From contig NW_001799522.1 of assembly GCF_000165425.1 (NCBI RefSeq), positions 1-64,000 of the forward strand: 64,000 nucleotides of DNA. Direction: 5' to 3'. This stretch comes from Paramecium tetraurelia. Lineage: Eukaryota; Ciliophora; Oligohymenophorea; Peniculida; Parameciidae. The position numbers and the translations under genes were made by a program. Below are positions 1 through 11,953 of the stretch, one piece after another; within the stretch, counting starts at the first letter, position 1, and the number at the start of each line of letters is the position of its first letter. The notes beneath the pieces were generated by a model that did no database searches, was not told the DNA's origin, and was given only the letters and a program-made list of their open reading frames with translations.

Positions 1-1206
1 TCTGGTAGAGCAGATAAGTCTATCCGTTTATGGGATGTTAAGACAGGATAATAAAAAGCCAAATTAGATGGTCATTCAGATTAGGTAAGGTCAGTCAATT
101 TCTCTCCTGATGGTACTACATTAGCATCTGGTAGTGATGATAAGTCTATCCGTTTATGGGATGTTAGGACAGGATAATCAAAAGCCAAATAATATGGTCA
201 TTCAGATTAGGTAAGGTCAGTCAATTTCTCTCCTGATGGTACTACATTAGCATCTGGTAGTGATGATAAGTCTATCCGTTTATGGGATGTTAAGACAGGA
301 TAATAAAAAGCCAAATTAGATGGTCATTATTATTGTGTTGATTCAGTCAATTTCTCTCCTGATGGTACTACATTAGCATCTGGTAGTGAAGATAACTCTA
401 TCCGTTTATGGGATGTTAAGACAGGATAATAAAAAGCCAAATTAGATGGTCATTATTATTGTGTTGATTCAGTCAATTTCTCTCCTGACGGTACTACATT
501 AGCATCTTGTAGTGATGATAACTCTATCCGTTTATGGGATGTTAAGACAGGATAATAAAAAGCCAAATTAGATGGTCATTCAGATTAGGTAAGGTCAGTC
601 AATTTCTCTCCTGATGGTACTACATTAGCATCTGGTAGTTCAGATAAGTCTATCCGTTTATGGGATGTTAAGACAGGATAATAAAAAGCCAAATTAGATG
701 GTCATTCACATTATGTAATGTCAGTCAATTTCTCTCCTGATGGTACTACATTAGCATCTGGTAGTTCAGATAAGTCTATCCGTTTATGGGATGTTAAGAC
801 AGGATAATAAAAAGTCAAATTAGATGGTCATTCGCATTATGTAATTTCAGTCAATTTCTCTCCTGATGGTACTACATTAGCATCTGGTATTTCAGATAAC
901 TCTATCCGTTTATGGGATGTAAAAACATCAAAGGAAATACTCCAATCAGATAAAGGCTACAAAGATCTACTTGCCCAGTTTAAAATACCACTTCAGAATA
1001 GTTCCTTATTGCCTAATGGTTTTTATTATTGATCATTTTTAGATAATCCATATTGCACGATACTTAGAATATGTTAGAATCCTTTGTTTGAAGCATCAGG
1101 AACACTTATCTTATAAGGACAATTTATTAATCATTAAGGAAAAGATTTAAAACCCTTGTTTAAATCCAAAGGGAGTTGCTTTTTAGAAGACTTAAAGCAA
1201 AAATGA
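1..1206 (+). CDS. WD40-repeat protein, 3' part, with premature in-frame TGA
   Basis: The gene is open from the left edge. It encodes a beta-propeller of 42-residue WD40 repeats (GH...[22 protein letters not shown]). TAA/TAG must be read as Gln (TGQQKAKLDGH). After the last blade comes a tail ([17 protein letters not shown]...). The first TGA is at 1030-1032, just after NGFYY. The same frame then stays open to a second TGA at 1204-1206 and encodes [14 protein letters not shown]...[10 protein letters not shown]...[14 protein letters not shown], which looks like the natural C-terminus of Paramecium WD40 proteins of this kind. So either the protein is truncated by a point mutation (for example CGA or AGA to TGA), the copy is a pseudogene, or the stop is read through. 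The 5' part, which could carry an NTPase domain as in the 35-47 kb gene, lies outside the window. Confidence 0.85.
70..951 (+). repeat. 126-bp tandem repeats encoding WD40 blades
   Basis: The GGTCAT start of each unit falls at 70, 196, 322, 448, 574, 700 and 826, an exact 126-bp period. Units are nearly identical at DNA level. Two (322, 448) share a variant segment (TATTATTGTGTTGATTC) in place of the usual CAGATTAGGTAAGG. Such DNA identity goes beyond what protein constraint requires and points to recent unit duplication or gene conversion. Confidence 0.95.
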
Positions 1207-1650
1207 ATATGAAATATTCATTATGAACATTACAATTAAATTTTAATCAATTTCTTTTACTTATTTGAATCATATGGTTTTTGTTTAATTCCTCGATCTT
1301 CATTGTCTGATTTATTTTTACTGGAAAGTTTGATTCAAACCTTTTCAAAGTTAGAATACCAAAATAAATCAGTTAATTTTATGAAATTCTCTTTAGAAGT
1401 TCAAAAGTATATAAATAACAATTTTGTAATTTAAACCCTTTGAATCATTAATAAACTCTCTACAAGATAATGATGTTGCTTAAAATTATAGACTTTATTT
1501 CATAAATTTAAGATTTAAGCTATTGAAAAAGATAAGTGACAAAAGGAATTAAAAATTTCTTATTGATTGATTATCAAATTTATACACCATATTAATCAAT
1601 TTTTGCAAAAATTTATATATATAAGTGAATAATTAATTTAAAAATTCTAT
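1207..1650. other. AT-rich spacer
   Basis: This very AT-rich stretch follows the WD40 gene's final TGA. I see no ORF, repeat or RNA gene in it. It ends near 1650, where base composition rises sharply toward coding-like values. Confidence 0.5.
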
Positions 1651-4600
1651 AACTTACAACCTTTCTAATCTATCTTCGAAAACTTCGCGTTTTTAACACC
1701 TCATAGTATCCAAAACCATTTGCGTTCTTATTGGGTAAGCTTTCCATTTGTCAGACCATATTACTGGTGTCTTAAGGTCAGTATTATATGCCAGCCTTGA
1801 CCAAACCCATCTCAAAACACTGCCTATAATGGAAATCGAATAGTTACAAGCAGCTTATGATGTATATTTTGTGCAATCCTTTTTGCATTTAAGTCGTATG
1901 CAAGTGTAAATTAAGTGCATTTTTTTTGAAATATTAACGCCACAATTGGCAGATCTTTATTAAGAAGCGAGATAATTAGTATTCGTTTATTTAAGAATAT
2001 ATTTACTTGTGTTTTGCATTTAAGAAAAAGATAAAAAAAAATAAGCATATTTATAATACAGTCACTGGATTATCACATTTAAAAGTGTAACAGAGAATAG
2101 TAAAATAATACATAGATTGATGGAATTACCGAAAATTTGGTATAGAGTATATAAAAGAATCTTAAAAGAAATTCCTACATGATTTAAATGTATTTCCATC
2201 AGTATTCTATACAAATAAGAAGTGATACATTTAGGATTGCTGAAAGCACATTCTTTAGGGCAGGAGTAATAAGAAATAAAGGACCAGGGCATTAAATAGT
2301 GTGAGAAGAGCAATCAATTGGTTACATTCATAACATAGTTTCTTTGACAACCAAAACATTAGAGCATTGGAGTTAACATTAAAAATACACAATTACATAA
2401 TTTGGTAGCCAATACCAGTTACAGAAATGCGATATGATATCTTGTATGAAAGAATCTCTATAACAAACGAGTCAAATCTACCTTGATCAATATTAGCATG
2501 TAACAAGGAGAACAGAAAACCTCAAATTCTCTTTAAGTTCCACAAAAATGAGTAGATTGAGGATCTTTATGTAAAGGAAACAGCGTATCGATAAATAATA
2601 TTGTCAAACTTTGGAACATTATCAATAAGCAGAGTAATTCAAACTTACACCATTATTAGTAGAACTCCTAGATATGCTAGATATTATGTCCAAACATTGC
2701 AAAAGAGTAACAAGGAATTAACAAATTAAATCGAAATTTTCGACTTAAAAAGATGGACAAGAATTGTTATAATTGAATATTAAGCAAACAGATGAATTAC
2801 ATGTTGATGATCAATGTGCTACAGCAGAACAACCAGCACACATTTTATAATTGAAAGCATTTCTGATTTACTCTAATAAGAAGAACTCTACTTCTTAAGG
2901 TAGCATGGGGGCTGACTGCATAAAATCCCCAGTTGTTTTATAATGGTGCAGTTTAAATTTATATTACATCGATCCCCAAATTCTCAGAATGCACATAATT
3001 TAGCTTCTCCTGTTTTTGGTCTGTATAAGTTTACTCGTCTTGTTCTAATTCTTAAGACTAAAATATTTGCTATAGAGAGACACTAGAATGAACAAATAAA
3101 GATAGTTAAATCAATGGCTTTAATGAGAATGAATTTGTCTTGTGCAAGTGCAAGCCACATGGCATCTTGAATAATTAACAAAGCTTTTAGCTCTAAGAAC
3201 CGCCACCGATCACTCAGCTGCTGATTCCTACGAATACATTATTAATCAACAATATATCTGAGAGTAAATAGCCAAATTATCAAGATTTTAAATGATTGCA
3301 AGTACATTTTAACAAACAGATATAGAGAAAACTATAATGTTTACAAAATCCATTATCAAATAGATAAGATTTAAAATTAACAGCGAAATATTAAATGTAA
3401 AAAGTGAAAATTAGCCAAATATGAGGATTTGCACAAGAATTGATAGTTGGTAAAAATTAGTAGCATTACCAAATGCTTAGCAAAACAATAATAGAAAGTT
3501 GAGTTAAATAAATGATGTTAGACAAGAACTTTTACATAAATTGCATTAATAATCTATAACGCTGACATATTATTAAATGTGAAAGTTATGCATGTGTTTT
3601 TAGTGTCACATATGGTTTTGACAATATAACTAATAATATATATCAACCATGAATATTAACATGAATTATAAACATCTTAATGCTGATATTTAACAATTTG
3701 CACATGCAGTTTCCTAAAAGTAGGCTTAAAATACATCCAGCCAAATGATTACATTAGACACTCACTTTGAGCATTTATATAATGTAGATATAGAATTGCC
3801 ATCTAGAGATCAATAACTGTCTTATAGTAGAGGAAGGCTGATATCTACAAATTGTCAGTTTTTTTTCACCTCTTGTTAGCTCATAGTGCAATAAATTTAG
3901 AATGAATTTAGGTTCATATTTATTCTTCTAACCTAGCAGCAGGGTATGTTGTACAATTATCTGATCTGTTATAAAAAAATATCAGAATTGTAGTTTGAAA
4001 TTTTATTGACTAGGCTTATATCTAAATAGCACAAGAAAATTATAATAAGTCATATCGGCAAGTAGAATATGCATATATAGGACACTAGACAAAATGTCGA
4101 GTTTATAAAGGTTACAATTCATTGATAGAATTAACACAAACACCCCATTTTACAATAGTGATTTTTAGGAGATGGATTAAAATACTCAAAATTGTTTGAA
4201 GCAATACCTGATGCAGTTGCTAAATACTCATGTGATAAAAATATGTATATAAATACATTAGGCCTATTTACATTTTAAATCAGTAGTGTGGTACATAATT
4301 TACATTTTAGAGTAGAGTCAGTTGATACACATTTTCACCTAATTTAGCAGATCAATTACATTTTCCTTCTGTAATCACAAGCTGTTTCAAATGGCATTAT
4401 CAAAGTTTTAGTTGGTTAAAATTGAATTTAAATAACAGCCACTAAAAGTATCAACAGCAATAGCACAAGCAAAGAAGCAACTTAAAATTAATTATAAGAA
4501 ATACAACAAGACAGAAGGGGAAGTTACTGAGGACTTTAGTTAGGACTTCAGCATTTTCAAAATGTTAAATAATAAACTCTAGAAATATTTAAATAAAGAA

Positions 4601-7560
4601 ATATTTAAATAAATATCTTTTGGAGCGACAAATTTTATCATAAATTTTGAGAACGTCTCATAAAATATGTGGCTATGTAATTACGTTATCTCGCAGTAAT
4701 CCACAAGCCAACATGACTCTATAATGTAAGAGATGAGTAATAAGACATTAATAGCTTGATTTGTTAGAGAAATGCTTAATGTTCTTATGATAAATATTGA
4801 AAATATGAGCCAACTAAACGACAATCCATTCTTGTTGATGCGCATCTTTTACAATTCGCAAGCTCGGCCCCATATAAATAAAATCAGCGAAAAGATAAAG
4901 AGACGATCTTATTTATTCAATTCAAACACAAATTCTTTTTGGTGAATTGTCATAATATTGCATAATTAATATGAATTTGAATTTACCAGATAGGCAAATT
5001 TGTGCTCTGTATCAAGTAGATACCGTGCTATTCTTAAGATAGAAGTTACAAAATTTATTCCAATAACATACAAGCGTAGATGTTGTAAATTTGAGGTAAA
5101 TTTACAATATGAATTATGAGGAGAAATTGAATTCGAAATGATCAGGAAGCCAGTATCAGTAAATCACTAACAGGATGGATAAACAATTCCGACGAAGAAT
5201 AATAGATTACTAGCAAATAAGCATTTAATTATTTATAGAACAGACTTACATATCTATAGCTGTAAAAATTAGTTGACGCAAGTAAAAATAAGGAAACAGA
5301 GCATAGAGACTATTATCAGCACATAGAGCGACTGAATAAGTCTTAGATATAGTTTCACACAACCCTGATAATTAAGTTGCAAAATAAATTTTTTATATGC
5401 ATTACTATGATTAAAAATATGAATATAGAAGATCTTGATAGTCAAGTTATTATGACTTCCGTTAAAAATTGTCTTGAATAGAAGGCTAAAGATTTTTAGG
5501 ATAAATAAGATTTAAATGATCCTTGTGCGATACATATAGAAGAACTTTTAATTTCTCACAAGAGAAACAAAGAAAAATCTATTAGGATAGAGGTATAAAT
5601 GGTGTAGGCATGAGTCACAATTATAATTTTGGTAACAAAGATCTTCAAATATTCGAATTTCTATGGTGCAAAGGAATATATAAAGAAACTGAATAAGTTG
5701 ATCGATATTGGAGGCAAGCGCAGATTCTATTGAGATATTTATGTGTGCAGGTTACTATAATCAAGTGGATAAGTCTGTTTGTCGATAAACTGATTTAATT
5801 TTCATAAGGAGATACCACAGATAGAACCATTAGCATTATTGCCATCTCACTATGAAGGCAAGCATAAAAAGTAAGTATTTTTAACACTATTAATTGAGTA
5901 ACATTGAAAGAGTATTCGTAAGGTCAAGTTATATATGTAATCTTAATCATCATTTACTATCACTTAACGCTAGGTCTACCTTCACTATTATGGGTTCCAC
6001 TAAAGCTTGATATAAATTAAACTAATTTAACTATACATACATTCAAAAAAAGGTTAATTTGGAACATTTATTGTTTAATGATGTATCTGACAAATTTTAA
6101 ATGAGAAGAAGATTGAGCACATTTAGCATCATAAATGTATGCAGCAATGCAATCTGCGTAAGTGAGTAAGTTTTTACAGAATGAAGTTTCAAGCAAATTA
6201 TTTCTAAGATTTAGACTTGGGTATTATAACCATCTATTTTACTATATGATCGGAATACCATCTAGAGCATCGCCCCATAACTGCTCAAGTTTTCAAAGGT
6301 TCAGTTCATTAAACGCATAAGAGGAGTGGTAGCGGTATCTAAAACATTTCAACATCCTTACCTTGTGGCAGAATATTCACACTGCTTCATAAAATTAAAA
6401 GCTGTATGATTTTTGGAAGTAAGGATATGATGGGAATGCATTAGGAACACTTGTAAAATTGTTCTCACAAGATTGCCACTTTAATAAGAATCTCTATTAC
6501 TTGTGAAAGTAGAACTTGTTATAGACATTTTCTCACAAGCCTACCAAAACAAGTATATGAGCCACTGGGTGCATCACCATTTAAAGCATTAACAGTCAAG
6601 GCAAATTAAATTTAAGGAGATGGATGATACTAGTTAAAACAAGAAATATCCTAACCAATCTAACGTGTAATGCATCGTTAGAAACAGAAGATTTTTATTT
6701 AATGCCAAGGAGAAATTCATCGAAACCTAAAAATATCAATAAACCTATGCTGATGGATGTGTTTGAAATTCATTCTAGCACAAGAAGCAAGTGAAGTTCC
6801 TGCTTATGGATGAAATTTAGAGGATCCAAGTATCAGACTTTATTTATGAATGGTTTATAAATTAAGTAACTTCCAGATCACTTCTGGCAAGAACCATTCA
6901 AATAATAAAGGTGACCTGAGGCATCTATCTGCAAGTGAGTTTGGTGAGCATCTTCCAGTAGTCCTATTTCTTATAATAATTTGGATGATATAGGTTTACG
7001 GCTCCAAATTATACCATAAGAAGGTGTATTAATCGCCAATTAATGCTTGTATTCAGAATGTGCTATGTGCTAGAACACCTAAGTTAGGAATTAAGCTTAT
7101 TTAGGCTAGCATTAGAATTGAGGAATACAAAAGAACTAATGCACCAATTTTTCTTGTGTCAACTCCATGATATAGACTAATATTTATTCCACCAATTAAC
7201 ATGCAACTTGTGCTGCATGGCATTCACAACATCAATCATCATAGATTCATTCATTGCTCTAGTACAATAAAATTCATAAATAATCTTAACAAGCGCGCAA
7301 AGTTGTAATATTTAAAATAGGACCTTAAAGGATATATCAAGGCAAGCATTGAAAAAGAAATATGAAGAGATGTTTAAGTAATATTAAAGATGCTAGTATT
7401 ATAAAGACAGGTGACACAATTGTTAAAGCAAACTATAAATAGTTGGATGCTGTAAAAAATGTCTGTCGATGCGTTTTTGATGTAGTACATCAATTTACTC
7501 AGAGTCGCTGATAACAGTTGCTAGTTCCAGAAACTGTTAATAAAGCACCGTAATACATTA
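1650..7560 (+). pseudogene. GC-rich, coding-like but broken 5.9-kb block, unidentified
   Basis: Base composition is about one third G+C in lines I counted (e.g. 4861-4920, 6781-6840), against about 12% just right of 7560. In the ciliate code the plus strand has long open stretches broken by TGA and frame changes: frame 2 at 1829-2182 (IMEIEQLQAAYDVYF..., then QLADLYQEARQLVFVYLR), frame 3 near 2514-2790 (KPQILFKFHKNEQIEDLYV), frame 1 at 2305-3126 (about 273 codons), frame 1 at 3640-4125, frame 2 at about 4010-4760, and further stretches to about 7550. The translations look protein-like, but I recognise no family. It is best explained as one or more decayed genes, or germline/transposon-type DNA retained in the macronucleus. 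A partial check of the minus strand gave less convincing reading. Reading direction and ends are tentative. Confidence 0.45.
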
Positions 7561-10500
7561 TATATAAATGAATTTATAGAATATTAGAAATTATATTCGT
7601 TAATTATTTCAATTGATATTTCTTTATCCTATCTATTGATACGTAAAATTTGAAATTTTTCTTGATAAGATGATGTTAACTCATCTTTTGATTAAAATGA
7701 AATCCATTCTCCTCTATATTTATTCTAAGTGTCATTCATAACTTAATTTTAAAGATTAAAGATTACATAAATCATATATTTATAAATAAGGGGACAAATT
7801 AGCTAAATATCTGCTATCAGGTGAATATCAACATATATTGTTATTTTCAAACTTGCTGTCCTATTGTATAATATCTTCTCTAATAATTGTAGGGTCTAAA
7901 TTATGAGAGCAATCTCATTTTTAGAAATTAGTTCCATTATTAAATTCATATTTTTGTGATCAAAAAACATCCTACCTATTTTGTTTGTTATTGAACAATC
8001 AAAATTATTCTATTTTTTTCTCTTTTATAATCATAAAATATTTATATTCTTAATTAAAATTGTAGGTTGTGATATAGTCGAAACACCCAAACGTTTATTT
8101 TCTAAATTTTCTTTTATTTAATAAAGTAAAATATAAATATTATGACAAATTACTAAATACTAATCATTAAGAGAGAACCAAATATATGACATCTCACCCT
8201 CAAAAATAGATATTTCTAAATCCAATGTAATTATAGTTTTGTTTTCACCTTTTATTAGTATGACTTCAATAAAATCTAATGATAGTTCATTTATTTTTCA
8301 CCCTTTATGACAACAGCAAAAATATCATCATCCCATATCAATAAACTCATTTAATTCTAATTCATTAAGAATTTTAGGTTTTAGGAAAATTCAAACAAGC
8401 TCTTGATATTAAAATTTCAGATAGAGTAACTATGATGGAAGACTATTCTGCTGCTATGTCTCATTCTCTTACAGTTCGATCTTCATATAGGGCATATAAC
8501 TTATTAGAATCTTTTGAAGAAAAAGATATAATTTTTTATTAAACATTCATTCAACAATAGTTGTCTACATTTTGATGGATCATTTATATCCCATACTAAT
8601 ATACTAATATGAGATTGCCAAAATAATTTTCATCAATTGAATCTAAACAAGCCAAATATTTAAATCCCTAGATAATTAAATATAACCAGGGTTTATAGTG
8701 TTGAATTCCTTGATATTTTATTAATTATTAATAACAAAGAGCTTAATGTCTCTAGCATTTTTAACTACTGCAATTTAAAGTTAAATCATATGACTTATAA
8801 ATTCTACGTGACCAAAAATCTTTAAAAATAGTTTAAAATTAATAAAATATTTTCTCTCCTCCTTAAATAGTTGTTAAAAATTCTAGATTTTGTTTTTAAT
8901 TAATCAATTATTGATTTTGTCGAATATAAAAATTTATTATCTGGCGAAAATTGAAATATAATCTGTGGGATCTATGCTAAGAGACTTTTACACCACGGAT
9001 TATAATAGTTTTTTTAGAAAGCATATTAAACTGCCATATTTCTTTTTTAAACATAAGATTAAATTACCATCTTTAGAACTTTATATTTACTTAATTTCTT
9101 ATTATTACGGATCTAAGCTGATTTATTCTTATGTTTCCAAATTTAAAATTTTCAATATTCCTTTTTCATTATAGATAACTTAATCATTTCCAATAAAACT
9201 AAATTGGTTTGAATTTGTATTAATTACATAAAATTTTCTCTTTTTGTTATTTTTCAATTTACTCAAACTCCCACTTTATAATTATGTCTTAATTAGAAAT
9301 CACGAATAAATATTATTCTTATTTTGAGATGCTGATGGAATGAATAGGACAGTAAAGTTCTTCTCTTATGTAAACAAACTTAGCGACTTAAGGAATTTCA
9401 ATATTCCATAATATTTTTATTCCATCATTATCTCCTGAAACTAAATATTTAGAACAATGAGAAAATTCCAAACATTTAACCTATGTCTCATGTTTTTTTA
9501 GTTGAATAATCAATTTTTTATCAATAACATCCCAAAGAAATATTGGAGCATCAGATGCAGATGCAAGTAATTAACCATCCTAAGAATATGCAATAGAAGT
9601 TATTGGATTTGAATGAGCTTGTTGAATCTCAAAGGATTCATTCTGCTTAATAGCCCAAAGTTTTATTAATCTGTCCTTACCCCCAAAAGCAAGAACTCCC
9701 TCAGATGGCGAAGCTGTCAAGTATGTGATTGTATCTTAATGTCCCTTTAGAGTTCCAACATTCTTTTTAGCCTTGATATCCCAAAATATTAGATTATTCT
9801 ACTTTGTACTTACGGCTAGCCGCTATTATTGCGGTAAGTAATTAAATAGGTTATATCTTAAATTGTTATAATTTCAGTAGAAGCCTTTGTTGAAACCTAA
9901 AATAACAAGATTTTATCCACAAAGAAATCCTTTTCAATAATTTTTAAAGAATAAGTCTTGATATTATTTAACTTAAAGAGTATTTATGTTCCAAAACTGT
10001 TCAGGTCCAAAGTATATATCGATTAAAAATTCAAAAAAAAAGTATACTTTGTCTTCATCTGGAGTTAATTTGAAGTCCATTTGACATTGGTATCCTGTAA
10101 AACTAATCTATATAATGTAATTTAAGCTAATGAGATTGATAATTCTGAATGAATTTCTTTCATTATCCAGAATAGCGAGTTATTATTATTATTATCTATT
10201 AGAACTACCATGTTTGTAAAATAGTTACACTAGTCCACACCAATAATTATTTATATCACTTTCGTTTTCTACTATTACTTTATCATACATTCCTCTTCAA
10301 ATGATTTTTATTTTTTTCCTATAGAAAATACTTATATCCTAGAATGTTATATTAAAGTCAATCCTGAGCCATCACTTGCAAATGTTAATTAGCAATTTTA
10401 CATAAACATTTATAAATCAAATTTGCTAAAAATTTTTATACTGTTTTTTTTAAATTAAAGTAAAATAAGTTGTGATTATGTACAAATTACAATCTAGTCA

Positions 10501-10690
10501 TTTTCCATCGCAATAAGCAAAAGCTCTGACATCTTCATTAAACTCATGTATTTATTTTTTATTCATCCAATTAACCTAAAGTTATCTTGATTGGGCGATA
10601 TAAATTTTATTTTAGTTTGACACAAATCCTTGTATAATGTCTTCTTTTGAATTAATGGGTAATGCAAATTAAACATTGAACAAGTCTTTG
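7560..10690 (-). pseudogene. Inverted, decayed partial copy of the giant NACHT-WD40 gene
   Basis: The reverse complement of this block aligns collinearly with 43,694-46,832 on the plus strand. Examples: 7790-7830 matches the ATTTAGCTAATTTGTCCCC site near 46,600; 9,390-9,835 matches about 44,556-45,000 almost base for base; 10,620-10,690 matches 43,690-43,760. Single-base indels break the WD40 frame: the copy reads TATTTAATTACTTACCG where the intact gene has TATTTAAATTACTTACCG near 44,545. Sequence identity stops abruptly at about 7,560 and 10,690. The block is a fragment lacking start, NTPase and end, so it should be non-functional. Its right edge overlaps the last codons of the PH/papain-like gene. 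Confidence 0.9.
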
Positions 10691-11832
10691 GCCAATAAGA
10701 AGCAGCGCATCGATTTGCATCTATAATTCCCATATTCTTATAACTAAATCACTTAACACTATAGGCTGCTGCTATAAGTTCAGAACAAAAAAATGACTTT
10801 ACATCTTTTTCTAGATCATGAATAGATTCATTTGATTTTGTCAATCTTTTTATCAATTTACTTGGTGACATCTGATATCTTTTGCCAATTGATCCCTAAG
10901 CTATAAACCTATTATGAACCTTGACAAATTATTCAAGTTTTTCAAAAAGTTGATTTGATCTATTGATTTCTAATCATCTATATATCAACTATGAGTACAA
11001 CGTGCGCCAATTATTTCTCATAAAAGCATCCCAACTTAAATGATTAACACTCTAAATCTTATATATTTAAAATTACTGTTTATCTCATCGATTCAAATAA
11101 AAATAATTCTCCATTATTATCTCGAAGTAATAAAGCGACATGATCAAAATTATCCCCAGTAAAAGCTCTTTAGATTTTACTTAATGGAGACTGATCCCTA
11201 ATAAAATTAACTTGAGTAGTCACCTAAATAATAGAATGTCGCCAGTATCGGCTTTCTTTCTGAAATAAGTTTCATTTACTCTCTCAAATTTCCACATCGA
11301 CTCATGATTCAAAGGTGTCATTTTTGGATAGGATTATTTAATCAAAATATGTTGTTTGATACAACGATACCAATCTTACAAATCCTTATGATCTACACTC
11401 AAAATAAAATATCTTCTTAATTCCATTCTTTTTTAATATTGATGCATAAAATTACCTTATTTTATATATTAGATTATTCTTCATGATAGGAGTAATCGAA
11501 ACAGAAATCAAATGAAAATCTATGCAACCCTTAAATTTGTCTGAACCTTTAAAATATAGCATTTTCCCATCTTAAATCTTAACATATCGTTTCTAATAGA
11601 TATATTAGAATCTTACCTGCCACCTTACAAGTAACTTAGGACTCTTTTTCTTTAACCATCCTTCTTTGTTATTAATATCTAATTGATTGACTCCCTTTAT
11701 TTGATTATTAGCTGATATTGAGTATTGGAGTTTCTTTTCCAAAGCTCTTTCCTGCCTAAAATAAGATTAGTATTGTTGTTCTTCATTTTAGAGTATTTCA
11801 GATTTATCAATTGTAGAAGGAGTTTGATTCAT
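10563..11832 (-). CDS. PH domain plus permuted papain-like (NlpC/P60, YiiX-type) protein
   Basis: It starts at MNQTPSTIDKSEIL. The N-terminal half carries a PH fold (EGWLKKKSPKLLVRWQKRYV...KMLYFKG...LQDWYRCIKQH), expected to bind phosphoinositides. The second half has the permuted papain signature GDILLFR, NFDHVALLLRD (catalytic His) and KSFFCSELIAAAY (catalytic Cys). Inferred introns: 24 nt (11593-11616, seen directly), then 28, 26 and 25 nt, plus possible in-frame ones of 21 and 30 nt that remove a TGA after AAAYSVK and one in YR-LEINRSNQ. With these the length is a multiple of three. After SYWPKT the reading enters DNA homologous to the giant WD40 gene, in a different frame, and stops at 10563-10565, so the original C-terminus appears replaced. 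If the two TGAs are not intronic, the gene is a pseudogene. Confidence 0.75.
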
Positions 11833-11953
11833 TATTGCAATTAATAAATCCAATATTTTTATATATATATTTTATTCATCTTTCACTCATGAATATATTA
11901 AATTACTTAAAAAATAACGAAATAAATTATTATAAATAATACCCATATAAACC
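11833..11953. promoter_or_regulatory. Divergent intergenic region, 121 bp
   Basis: This AT-rich gap, with a short ATATATAT run near 11,862, lies between the start codons of the PH/papain gene (minus) and the coiled-coil gene (plus). Both promoters must lie here or inside the 5' coding ends. I recognise no specific element. Confidence 0.4.

Noticed and set aside
1030..1032. TGA as selenocysteine
   Set aside because: No selenoprotein family resemblance and I saw no SECIS-like hairpin in the downstream 200 bp; a point mutation is simpler.
2062..2313. Minus-strand 83-codon ORF rich in hydrophobic residues
   Set aside because: The plus strand of the same interval has a more protein-like reading that continues on both sides; the minus ORF is isolated.
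1650..7560. A retrotransposon or DNA transposon
   Set aside because: I looked for reverse transcriptase (YADD-type) and DDE transposase motifs and terminal repeats and saw none; the identity is left open.
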